Shown here piece by piece: positions 1 to 11,160 of a stretch of 64,000 nt of DNA (the first letter of the stretch is position 1; each line of letters starts with the position of its first letter). The stretch is from Neospora caninum Liverpool (Eukaryota > Apicomplexa > Conoidasida > Eucoccidiorida > Sarcocystidae): the NCBI RefSeq assembly GCF_000208865.1, contig NC_018385.1:1904724-1968723 (forward strand). The letters run 5' to 3'. The notes beneath the pieces were generated by a model. It searched no databases. It was given only the letters and a program-made list of their open reading frames with translations, and was not told the origin of the DNA. The translations under genes were made by a program, and so were the position numbers.

Positions 1-1381
1 ACCTGAGAAAGGCACTGCCCGTCCACTGCTCTCTCTGAGTCTGCACGGCGCGAAACCAATGCAGAAAAACGCGAAATCGAGCGCGCGCGCGCGATTCACG
101 CAGTGTCCCCGTGCGCGCTTTCTGGCCGAGAGACGGCAGCGCGCGAGAACGGCCCAGACCGCGCGACTGTTTCCCCACGGAAAAGAGAGACAAACCGCGC
201 CAGGTTTCTCTTGCCAGTTTACGCCAAAAGACAGAGAGGACTCCCGGAGAAGGGCGGAAGAGGAGGTCCGGCCGCACAGACGACCACGCTGGCGTGTACA
301 GACAATCGAGGCGACCTGACTGCTTACGATAGGCGCAGAGGGCGGACTCGCCGCCGGGAGAAAACGCTGCGAGTCTTTTCTCCGCAGCCGCTTTTTTCTC
401 GCGGTTGTCTCTTCCAGCTGTTGGGCGACGCGCGTTACGAGCAGCCGGGAAAAACGCCCACCAAGGCAGAGAGACGTGCAGAAGAAAGGCGCAGCGCCGA
501 CGGTCTACGGCTCACCAGAGTCCGGCCGTACACACACACACACACACACATACGCAGAAGCTAAAAACGCCTATAAAGTGTGTGCGGCGGCCCCGTCCGA
601 GAGGGCGACGCAGAGAAGAACGCGCCTTTCGCCTGGGCAGCATCTCTCGCGCCGGGAGAAGACATATACTTGCCTCAGCGTGCTGGCGCCTTCGCGCCCC
701 TCTGAGGAGAAATGACATTCGCTAGCGCCGGCGTCGCGATCTCAGAGGCCGGGCGGCGCGGGGGGAGCGCGTGAGCGCGTGACGACGTGAGCGCGGAAGC
801 CGAGGGAGGGTGCCGACAAGACGCACAGCGCAGAAGGCCAACTTTACGCAAGAGCGCGATGCTGGAGAACTGTTCGTCGCAGGAGCTCTCCTCCGCTCTG
901 TTCAACACGCAGAAACCGAAACGGTTCGCCTGATTCTCACCCCGGAGGCGCGCTCTAACTCCTCCGCTTTGTGCGGCCGTGGACTGTTCGGCAGTTCGAC
1001 CGAGGACCACAGACAGCAGACCCGCGCGCGCAGAGGCCGGCTGGCGCCGAGGGAAGGCGTCCAGAAAAGGTTTTCACGGAGTAGGCAGGAGAGAAAAAGA
1101 AAGAACGAGAGGAGCCGAGGCGAGCAAAAAAGGTCGCCGCAGACCATGGCCGTCGAGTCTCGGACACCCCTCACCTCCCTCGCCTCGCGCCTCCCGCCTC
1201 CCGCCACGCGCTGTCTTCTCGGGCGTCTCTTCTGTCCCTGTTTCTCCCAGCGTTCCCGCTCCTCGCTGGCTCCAACGCACACGGCGCCTTCCCGCGCAAG
1301 TTTCTGATCCGTGCTTGCTTCACTCCTGTGCCGCTCTTCCTGACGCATGCGCGCCAGCCGTCTCCGCCCGTCTTGCCCACC
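1..1381. other. Upstream non-coding region of the first gene
   Basis: GC-rich sequence with CpG-rich and CT-rich patches before the first supported start codon at 1382. Open frames occur on both strands but overlap one another, are Arg/Ser/Pro-biased and resemble no family I know. It probably holds the promoter and 5' UTR of the plus-strand gene that follows. I see no TATA box or other element I would defend. Confidence 0.5.
530..550. repeat. (CA)n microsatellite
   Basis: An uninterrupted run of CA dinucleotides of about 20 bases, in the upstream region of the first gene. Confidence 0.9.
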
Positions 1382-4300
1382 ATGGAACTTGACTGCGAAG
1401 CAGAGGGGCCACGGACGCGGGCCTCCGCACTTCCTCCTGCCTCCTCCTCTTCTTCCTCATCTTCTTCCTATTCCTCTTCATCTTCGTCCTCCTCTTCTCC
1501 CTCCTCTCCATCTTCTTCCTCCTCTCCATCTTCTTCCTCCTCTCCCTCTTCTTCCTCCTCTCCCTCTTCTTCCTCCTCTTCCTCTTCTTCCTCCTCTTCC
1601 TCTTCTTCCTCCTCTTCCTCTCCTTCCTCCTCTTCCTCTTCTTCCTTCTCTTCCTCTTCTTCCTCCTCTTCCTCTTCTTCCTTCTCTTCCTCTTCTTCCT
1701 CCTCTTCCTCTTCTTCCTCCTCTTCTTCCTGCTCTTCCTCTTCATCTTCTTCCTCCTCTTCTTCCTGCTCTTCCTCTTCATCTTCTTCCTCCTCTTCGTC
1801 CTCTTCTTCGGCGCGTTCTCGGTGCTGTCTCGTGTGCCGGAGTGGTGGCCTAGCCAGGGGAGGAAGAGCTGACGGGCTCTACTTGTCTCCGTGTTGGCGG
1901 GGGTCTTTGCCTCCTACCGTGGAAAGGCGTCTCGACGACCTCGCGATCATCTTCTTCGTCCACAACTGCCTCCACTGCGCCTCGGAAGGAGACAAAGAAG
2001 AGGAAGGCGACCCGTCTCGGCCCCAGGACGGGAAGCAGACCCGGCGACATCCTCACGGCGCACCTTCCCCGAACGACTCCCGCCTCTCTTCTTTCCCTTC
2101 TTTCTCTTCTTCCACCTCGTCGCTTCCTTCCTCTTCCGCCTGTGGCCGCGCGAGAGCTGCCGCCAGAGAGAGGCCGGCCCCTGCGCGCGGGTCACGGGCG
2201 ACAACCAGTGAAGGCGAGTTGCGGGGGCGTCATGACGCATGCATCTCAGCCTCTCGTTCGCAGCGGCCGCCGTCGCGCGCTGCCTTGCTCCGGACCTACT
2301 GCCAAGGCTTCGCAGTTCTCTTCTCTGCCGGTGATCTTTCCTTCTTCGAGGGCGAGGAAGAAGGCGTGTGGAGCGAGGACGACCGCCTTTTGCAGTCCCA
2401 CACGCTGTCTGCCTTCGACGCCTGTTGCCTCCACCGCTTCGTCGCCTCTCCGACTCCGGCTTGCGCGTCTTCTCGCTGCCCACACGCGGCACGCTGGTGC
2501 GCTCAAAGAGAAGAGGAGGCGGCGCCGTCTGCGTCGCGCCGTGCCTCCGCGCCTCCTCCGTCCACCTCTTGTTCTCCGGCTTCCTCGTTGCTCTCCGGCT
2601 CTCGCGCGCTCCTGCGGCTCCACCAGCAGTTCGCAAAAACACCCACGGGTGTCTGGGCGTGGCGCGCCTTGCAAACGTCGCTGCTGCGCGGCGCGGACTC
2701 GCTGGCCGTCTTCTTCGCCGTGTTGAGGGAAACCTTTTCTCTTCTCGAGAAACCGAATCGACGCTCGCCGCCGCGCTTCGTCAGCGACTTGCTGCTGCCG
2801 CTGAGCCGCTGCGGCGCGCCCGCGCTGAAAGAGAGAGCGAGGCGGAGGGCGGCAAAGCGTGAGAGGGCGACAAACTGTGCGGGGACGAATGAGACGAGGG
2901 AGACGAAGCAGGAAGACGCCTGCCAAGGCGGTGGGTGGCGAGAAGGCGACGCAGGCAGTGAGGCCTGTGGCGCTGAGATGGCGAAGGAGAGAGACAGCAT
3001 CAGGGGACACTCGCCTTCGTCTCTCTCGTGGTCGCGCGAAGGCTGCACATTCGCAGGTAAGTCCGGCCTTCTCTGTTCCCTCGTTCCTTCATCGAGACTT
3101 TCCATCCAACCCTGGATTCGCTGTTTCTCCGTTCTTTTCTCGGTTTCTTCGACTGGCGTCAAACTCTCCGCCGAAGCTCGCTGCGTGACCGTGCGCGTAC
3201 AGCCCCGTGTCTCCTTTCGTTCTTTCGTTTCGTCCCTTGCTCCTCTTTCCGTTACGTCCCTCACTGCTGCTCACACTGGGTTATCTCGGCCCTGCACTTG
3301 TCCGGCTTCTTCCTTTCTTCTCCGAGCGCGCTCGGAGACAGTCCAAGAGGCGCGGGAGACCTCAGCGTCACTTTCACCGGCGGAGGGGACGCTGAGCGGC
3401 TTGTCCCAGATGGAGGTTCCTGTTTCTCTCTTCCCTCTGCGCAGCACACGACCGTTTTTGTTCTCGCTCCCCGCGTCCCTCCGGCTGTCTCCCCGCCCCG
3501 AAGGCCCCCGGAAACGGCCGCGGCCTTCTCGAGTCCCCTCGTTTTGTGCCTGGCGCGCTTCGAGGTGTCTGTGCGAGGAAACGTTTCGGGCCTTTCTTTC
3601 GCCTCTGCTTGTTTCTGGCTTCAGATTGGGTGGCTGACGCTCTGGGTCCGCTGGCGAGGGACGCGGCGACGAACTTTCAGGAGGTTCTTCAGCTGCACCA
3701 TTTCCTTCGGTTCCTTCTTTCGCCTCGCACGGAAGCGAGCACGGAAGCGAGCACGGATAGTTCGCTTTCGTCGACGCCTGCTTCGCATCTCTGTGGCCTC
3801 GCGTCCTCCTCTTTTTGCCCGTCCTCCGTCGCTGCTTCTTTTCTCCCCTTTTACGCGGAGGCGCTGGAAGCAGTTCCGAACGGCCTTCACTCGTCGATGG
3901 CTACCATCCGGGAGGCTGCTTGCGTCGGGGATGTAGAAGCCGCCGCGGGAGCGACGCTGGCTTCTCTTTCTTCTCGTTCTTCTTCTCGGTCTTCTCTTTC
4001 TTCGTCTCTTTTCGCGGAGGCCGAAGAGGCGGGGCTGGAGGCCGGCCTGCTGCCGCCGCTTGCCGTGTCGCTTTTGGGGTGGTTCTTCTCCGAAGACGAG
4101 GACCAGGAAAGAGAGCTCGCAAGCAGGCAGATGCTGCAAGTGACCACGTTGCTCCGTCTCAAGTTTTTCATCAAGAAGCTGCCAGGTGCCCTACAAACGG
4201 GACGCCTCAGAGACGCTTCTCGCCTCGTTCAGTAGGCACAGGGGAATTGAAAACGCCGGCAAAAAGAGGAAGGGGAATAGGCTGAGAGACAAACGCGTCC

Positions 4301-7300
4301 ACAGGGAAGCATACACAGTCAACGACGTTGATCCGAATGCCAAATAGACAGAGACACTTAAGCCACATGCATAAACATATACATATATGCCTATACATAC
4401 ATATACATATACATACATATACATACATACATATACATACATATACATACATATACATACATACATATACATACATATACATACATATACATACATACAT
4501 ACTTATATACATGTATATGCATATACATATATATGCCTGTACGCGGATATGAGCACTGTGGCCGTTCGTGCAGCTCCCAGACTCATCTGGCAGGTTCTTT
4601 TGAAGCGTGAGGTTACTTTCTGTTCGTATGTCGCGCCTCCCTTTTTTGTTTACGCTGTTTTCCTTCCGCTCTCTGTTTCCGGATGGCGCGTGCTTGAAGC
4701 AGACTTGCATGTGGCGCCGAACCTTGTTTCGTTGCTGCTGTTTAACCTTTTTCCCTGAGATTGAGGTCTCCTGATATTCGCGCTGCCTGTCTCTCTTACG
4801 TGTGCAGGCAAGCCTTTCAGACTTGTCCCTCCTACGGCGGCGAGCTGATGCATGCGGCAGCTTTGAGTCTGATCGCTGTTCAGGAAGGTGATCCGGCACA
4901 CGCTATCCGTCTCCTCTCTTTCGCTTTCTCGCGGGCGTGTCTTCTTCTTTCTCTTTCTGTGTCTTCCGTGGAGGCGAGTTGCGGGGGGAAGGGCGAGAAG
5001 AAAGAAGAGCCGCCACCACTCGCCGGCCTCCACGCGTGCGAAGGGAGCGGCTTTTTCTCGTCGCTCTTGTCCTCGATTCCTCTCTCGATCCGGGCGGCGA
5101 CGCACTGCGCTGGCGCGAGCGGCGGAGACACGCGATCCAAGGGCGCATTCTTTCTCTTCAACGCCAGGCATCCTGTTTCGCCCTCCGCGTTGTGCCTCTA
5201 TGTCCTAGGCTTTCTCAGTGTGCGCATGGCTCGCCTCCTTCTTTCTTTCCCTCACCTTCTCTCTTTCCTCACTTGCGAACCTATGGACGTGCTGTTCGCT
5301 CTCTATCCCTCGTCGCCCTCTCTCGTTCCACTCCCCGGTCTGCTTCCCGCTTTCGGCTGCATGCGCTCCGCACCAGCTGGCGAGAGCCGGGACGCAGCGA
5401 CGGAGGAGCCCTGTCCGCGAGGGAGGGGAACGGTCTCCGCGGCTTGTCGGCCGTGCAGACCGTCTGTCTCCCTCTCGGCTGTCTCTTCGCCGGGGGAAGG
5501 GCGAACCAAAACCGAGGCCCCGGGAAGCGGTGCACGCTCCAGACTCCACCCTGGGCCAGCTACAGGAATCGGAGCTCGGCATGCGGCTTCCGGCTTGCGC
5601 TCGCGGTTCCTTCTCTTCTCGCCCGCACAGACGGCCCGACTCGGCTCTGCCGGCGCCTCAGCGGCGGAAGGGGAGGAGGCAGCGTCTGGGCAGAGCGAGG
5701 CGCGGGGATTTGGGGTGCCTCGCGCAGAGAGAGGAGCGAGCGCGGCCCTCCCGTTCTCTGCTTCGCTTTCGCCCTTCACCGAGGAGTTAGGTTTCACGGG
5801 GAACGGAGAGCCTGTCCGGGCTGGGAAGAGGCGAAGAGTGAATGGAGAGAGCAGCGTTTCCGGCGAGGCAGGCGACTGGAACCTGTGGGGTTCTGCTTTC
5901 CGACAGTCTCAGGATCAGCCTCCCTCCGACATCGAGGACGGGGAAGGACAACTCGGAGTCTCATCCCCAGCGCGTCTCAGACACCAGCCTGAGAGGCGCC
6001 CATCCGACGCATGCAGTCCCTTTTCTTCGGCTTTCCCACTAGGTCGCGTGTCCCTCCTGTCTTCTTCCCCTCTCACGTACACTCCATCGCTGAGCGCTTC
6101 TCTTCCAGTCTTTTTTTGCCACGCCCGAGCTCTGTACGAAAGCAGACTGCGCAGCAATCGAGGTTCAGTGGCGGGCGTCGGCTACAGCAGCCTTCAGCTG
6201 TCCTCGCTTGAGGCGTTTCTCTGGCACGCGACGAAGAGGCTGAAGCGGAAGAGCGATACCGCGCGAGAGCGCGAAGTGGAAAGAAAGCGATCTCGAGGCC
6301 TCCCGACGGTGGGCGTTTTCGGCGCGAGAAAGCCGGGAGAAGACGAGCGCATGAGGGGGAAGGGGGAAGGGGGGGAGAGGGACGAAACAGGCCAAGGTCG
6401 GGATGCCTCCTGGTCGGCCGCGTGGAGAAAGAAGCAGCGGGCTCGAAAGGTTTTGCTGGGGGCTGCCTGGACAGCGGCGAAAGAGAACGTACACGAGAGT
6501 GCGAGGGAGACAGGCGTGCGGAACCCGTCGGAAAGCCCTTCCCTTCCTTCTCGCGCGTTCAGGATGAACAGCACGCAGAAATGCGAGTCGTCTTCGCCGG
6601 CGCCCGCTTGCTCCGCCCACACGGCCCTTGTAGCCAGCAATCTCTTCCTGACGCTTGCGTCGCGGTGTTGTGAGTTGTTGAATCTTCCCCGCGTTGCGCA
6701 GGCGTCTTCGTCTCTCCTTCAGGACATCGACGCACATTCGCTGCGTGTTTCTTCCTCTCCGCGTTTTCTGCCTTTCTCTTCGTCCGTTTCCCGAACGTCT
6801 CTGCCTTCCGCCCTCCCCGCGTCCAGCGGCTCTGCCCCGGGGAATCCGCAGTCTTCGTCTTCTCTGACCGCCTCGCGCCCGTTTCCCTTTCGACCTTCGT
6901 GCTCTGCTCAGCAGTCTAGCTCGCTTCTTCTTGTCTGTCGGCAGTTGCAACTGAAGTGTCTCGTGGCGTCTCTCGTATCGGTATGGAGACAGCGGGACGG
7001 GCGAGACCAGACGCGTCGCACGCGAGAGCCGACGCGCCGCTCTCGGGGCCCCGAAGACGAAGAGGCGCAAGCTGTTTCTGCCTCTCGACCGACCTTGTCC
7101 CTCCTTTCCGAAAGAGAGCTCCTGCACGCCGTCTTTTCGCTTCTTTCTTCCTTTGTAGGGGTTAGACTGCGGAACGAAGAGCCGCAGGCATGTCTCCCGG
7201 AGCCCGAACCTGGCAAAGGCCAAGGCAAAAACGCCTGCATGCAGCCCGGCACGTTCTGGACGGCTGTTCGCGTCGCGAATCTCAGCCACCAAGAAGGCTG

Positions 7301-10007
7301 GGACGTCCTGACTATTCTTTGCGCCAGTCTGTCGGCAAGACGCCCGGAGGACCGAAGGGCGGAAGACCTCGAAGGCCGACTCCCTGTTTGCCTCGAGGAA
7401 TACAGGCGAGCAGAAGCTGGCCTGCGGCGGGACGGCTGCGCACTACGCAGTCTGGCTTCTCGTCGACGACAAACGCCTTCCAGAAAAATCAATGGAGGAA
7501 GCAGAAACCAAGAGCTAGGAACAGAAGCGATCTACAGCGGAGCATGTGGCGACGCACGCCGAGAGGAAGAGACTGCAGAAGGCACCGAACGGGGCATCGA
7601 CAGGATAGGTCCGGAAGGAGAGACACACGCGGTGGACGAAGCAGAAATACGAGCAGGAGCAGACGACGGAGTAGGTTGTTTGTCGTGTACAGATGAGTTG
7701 TCGCCTTTTCGACGGTGCCATCTCGGCCAAGCGCTCCACGTTCAAACAGCCTATAGGCTGTCGGCGATGGCAGGAGCGGCTCTTGAAATCCCCGTCGACT
7801 CAGCCCTGCAGGCTTCGCCGGTCTGCTCGTCCCCTAACGGCATCCAGCTAGCCGTGGGCAGCGGAGAGGGCCAAGGAGACGCCGCGGAGAAAGAAAGAAA
7901 GGACAGGCTGCGCCGACACTGCATCCTCGCCGCCGATAGGGAGGCGGAGGCTGTTCTCGCTTTTTCTGGGCCGCTGTTTGGCTCGACCGAGGCCGCGGCG
8001 GAGCATTCTTCCGCCTTCGGCGAGGAGACAGCCGAAAGTTTCGCCTTTTTGCAGGCCTTCCCGGCTCTGCGCCGGCTGCTCGCCTTCGGCGGTGGGGGAG
8101 AGACAGAAGACAGCGAAGCGCCGGACGGAGGGAGAGACGAGGACGAGTTGTTCATTGCAGGGCATCTGCGTCTTCTCCTGGTTCTCGTCCATCTCCGTCG
8201 CGTTTCCCCGATTCGTCGTCTGCTTCTTCGCCTCGACGACTTCGTGAAGAGACTGGAGGCGAGGCACGGCGTGGGGAAACCCGCGTCGACGATTACGAGT
8301 CAAGGGGAAGTTTGCTTTCTCAAGGGCATGGCGCTCGCTTTCCTCGCGGGCGAAGAGAAGACACACGCACGCGAGACGCTGGGCAGCGAGAAGAGTCCCC
8401 GCACGAGCTGGAACGGCGACGGAGCCAGGCGAGTCTCGACGGCGTGCACAGACGCAAGAGAGAAAGAACAGCGGACAACGAACCAGCGAACGGATCGGCG
8501 ACCTTGGTCGGCGTCTCCTGTCCTGGGGTCGTGCCGGAAGTTGACGCTTCCCTTTCCGCTGTCTGGGCAGCCAGGAGAGAGGCACACACTGCCGTTTTCT
8601 CCCTCCGGTAGGGGTCAGTCCTACCTTTCGTGTGAGGCGAGAAGGCGAGGCGCGTCTGCAGTCTCTTCGTGTGCTTTCCCCTCGCTTTCGAATACGCCGA
8701 AACGGCCGCGGAGATGTCTCTCTCCGCGTTATCGCCAGCCTTCTTCTTTGGAGAGAGGCGCGCAGGCCGAAGCGGAAGACGCCGAGCAAGAAGACGGGGC
8801 AGCGGGGTGGATCCCCTCCACAGAGGCGGCGGCGCCGTCGTCGAGAAAAAAACGCAAAGGGAGAATCGTCGCACAAGGTGGCCAGGGAGCGTCCCCACGT
8901 GCTTTCGCGGGAGGCGCGAGGGCAGCCAAGGCGGAAGGCGAAGACGGGAAAGCCGACGGGACGGAGACAGAGCCAGCAGAAGAATCTGTCTTTGGGACGA
9001 TTTCCGGGGTCGACCAAAGAGGTGACCTGCGCTCCGCCAGTGGAACGCCCTCGCACCAAATGGGTTTCTGTAGCAGTCGCGACTCCGACGCGTTATCGCC
9101 CTTCTCTGTTGCTTCTTCCGCTTCTTTGGCTTCGTCTCTGTCGTCTCTTGCGCGGCCCCGATGTCCCGGATCGCTGGCGTCTGGGTCTCAGCCAGCCTTC
9201 GGTCCCTGGAGAGACGCCCCGGAGAAGAGAGCCGCAGGCTCTGGAGCTGCTGAGTGGGGTAGAGACTTCTCGATGCGCAGTGCTCCATCCTCGCCTTCCC
9301 GGAGAGAGTCTGAGGGGCCGTCCGGCGTCTGTGAAGAGCAGGAAGAAGACGAGGAGCGACGGGCGGCCGGACCACGCGACTCACGTGCTTTGCGGGGTCT
9401 CCTTGTCTCACCTGGAGAGTCGCTGTGTGCATCGCGGCACCGCCTGGGACGAGGCACGGAAGCGCGTCTCCGGACGGAGACAGAGATTTTCCTTTTGCTG
9501 CTGCATGCGCGTCGTCACCTAGAGCGCGCCCTAAACATCTGGAAGACTGAGGGCTTCTCCGTCGGAGTCTTTGGAGGCCACCAGCAGCGGACCTGGGTGA
9601 AAGACGCATACTGCGTGCTCTGGGCTGCCTGCGACCACGCGAGGCGGGTGCTCGAGAAGCTGGCTGAAGACGGCATGGCCGAGGGCGCATCTGTCGCCTT
9701 GCTGGGGCAGGAATGGGACGTCGAAACGAAGGCGAGGGTCAGCGCGGATCGCAGATCGGCGGGTAACGCAGTGCAGAGCGGCGCAGGGAATACGATATCG
9801 CAGGACTGCGAGTACCACGAAGACGAAGAAGAAATTCAGGTCAAGGAAGCTCTCGCACACCAAGTCACAAGAGCGAGACAGGAAACCGTTTTCTACAAAA
9901 TGAAACTCGCGGAAGCGGCCGACCCTCACTTTCGCTTCTCCTGTGTCTTTCGCGACCAGCGCGCGAGTCACATGGCCGAAAACAACAAGGAGGGTGAAAA
10001 CAACTGA
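1382..10007 (+). CDS. Large low-complexity protein of unknown function (2,493 aa, three exons)
   Basis: Exons are 1382-3056, 3625-4231 and 4808-10007. The first intron has GTAAGT and CAG ends, the second a GTAGGC donor; the phases (1, then 2) join the frames exactly. The start ATG at 1382 sits in a good context (CCACCATGG). After about 20 residues comes a serine tract of about 120 residues. Ordinary-looking, Leu-rich helical stretches follow: around codons 180-200, codons 300-500, most of exon 2, the start of exon 3, and the last 250 residues. Between them are Ser/Arg/Glu/Gly-rich linkers. The helical pieces (for example the join reading [20 protein letters not shown]) could be TPR- or other helical-repeat-like, but I cannot assign a family. 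No signal peptide or clear membrane span. The acidic C-terminus ends ENNKEGENN before TGA. Introns inside the 5.2 kb last exon cannot be excluded. Confidence 0.7.
1439..1808 (+). repeat. Coding TCC/TCT microsatellite (polyserine tract)
   Basis: About 370 bases of TCC/TCT triplets, with a longer period of about 18 bases visible in places. Read in frame it gives almost pure serine, interrupted by single Pro, Phe, Tyr and Cys. It lies near the N-terminus of the first gene. The + strand is almost entirely pyrimidine here. Confidence 0.9.
4371..4530. repeat. (CATA)n/(TACATA)n microsatellite in an intron
   Basis: About 160 bases of CATA/TATACA repeats inside the second intron (4232-4807) of the first gene. 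Confidence 0.9.
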
Positions 10008-10385
10008 GCTGTTTCTTCTCCCGCCTGCCAGTCGTTCTTTTGCTCGGTGCTTCGAGCTTGAGGAAGTCTCCAGTTGGTCCATTTTCCCTCCGTTGGTCTT
10101 TTTCGTGTTGTTCGCTTCTTCTCTGCGCTTTGTCTTTGCGTCTTCCCCGTCGTGTTTCTCAGTCCTCTCGCTCCTCGGGCCCGTGTCTTTTTCGACTCCA
10201 GAGAAGGGAAGCCGTCGCTTTTCTGTCTCGGCCGGTTTCGTTCGCTGATTCCTGCCTGAATTTGCAATTGGTAGAGTTGAGCAGACGGCCAGAACTCGGG
10301 GAAACACCAGCGAGAGAACCCGGTGTTTATGCGGCAACCTTCCCGCATTGATGGGCTCCCGGTGTATGGGGTGTGAAGCAAGTAA
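10008..10385 (+). other. Probable 3' UTR of the first gene
   Basis: CT-rich sequence just after the stop codon of the first gene. No coding signal. The poly(A) site cannot be placed from sequence alone. Confidence 0.4.
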
Positions 10386-11100
10386 CAATTCCCAGTTTCC
10401 CACATTTTATTTTTCAGAAGAATCTGAATATTCGGGATATACTATCTGGGCTTCAGGAGCTTCGAATGGGCTACATTCAAAATATATTTTACTATTGCAG
10501 AAAAAGGAGAATCAAAAACGTCCATGTGAGGAGAACTGAATACCTGTTGATACAACACTGTAGCCTAACAGTCACTGCAACTTCGAAATCATAGCTGCGA
10601 GGTCTTTACCTGGGATGTGTACAAACTTGCTTCAAAAGTTAGGACTCATAAGTAAACGTAAAATAACTGTTTCCGTGATGCACAGTTAGCAAATAGCAGT
10701 TGAAATGCAATTATGAACTTGTTAAAAATAAATTGGCAAGAATTGTAGGTATATTGTTGAAAAAAATATTTGCCGTAGTTCAAATTTTGGATTACGGTCA
10801 GATGCTGCTAATTCCAGAAAAAACTGCAAAGTGTATAGATCAAACTGGTCATTTAGGTACTCGTGGTTTTATCTTAATCACTGTAATTGAGAAAACAACC
10901 GGTTTTTTGTTTTGAATGGAAACGGTTTCAGTTATGTACGTCCTAAAGCTTTAGAATTAATTTACTGTTACGGTATCATAAAACACGACTTGCGCATATA
11001 CACTGTACGTGCACAATGTTCAAAATTTAAACAGCAGAATCGGATTTCAAATCGTAGTTTGTGCCTGAGAAGACACGTATTTCATACGCTCGAGCTTCCA

Positions 11101-11140
<40 letters not shown>

Positions 11141-11160
11141 TGAATTGCATTTTTCAACCG
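10386..11160. other. AT-rich block of unknown origin
   Basis: Base composition shifts sharply to roughly 60-65% A+T, against GC-rich flanks. Short frames on the + strand (10373-10594, 10700-10915, 10912-11193) have a normal amino-acid mix rather than the Arg/Ser-biased mix of shadow frames, but all are broken by stops. They could be decayed organelle or other inserted DNA. I could not match them to a specific organelle gene. A (TA)n run sits near its right edge. Confidence 0.4.
11102..11138. repeat. (TA)n microsatellite
   Basis: An uninterrupted TA dinucleotide run of about 37 bases at the right edge of the AT-rich block. Confidence 0.95.

Noticed and set aside
103..1348. Overlapping Arg/Ser-rich open frames on both strands upstream of the first gene
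   Set aside because: They overlap in several frames, have biased composition and no family signal; they are expected by chance in GC-rich DNA.
1320..1781. Lys/Arg-rich frame on the minus strand opposite the serine tract
   Set aside because: It is the complement of the TCC/TCT microsatellite and has no independent support.
4191..4899. Tyr/Met/Cys/Val-rich minus-strand frames over the CATA microsatellite
   Set aside because: They are translations of the repeat within an intron of the plus-strand gene.
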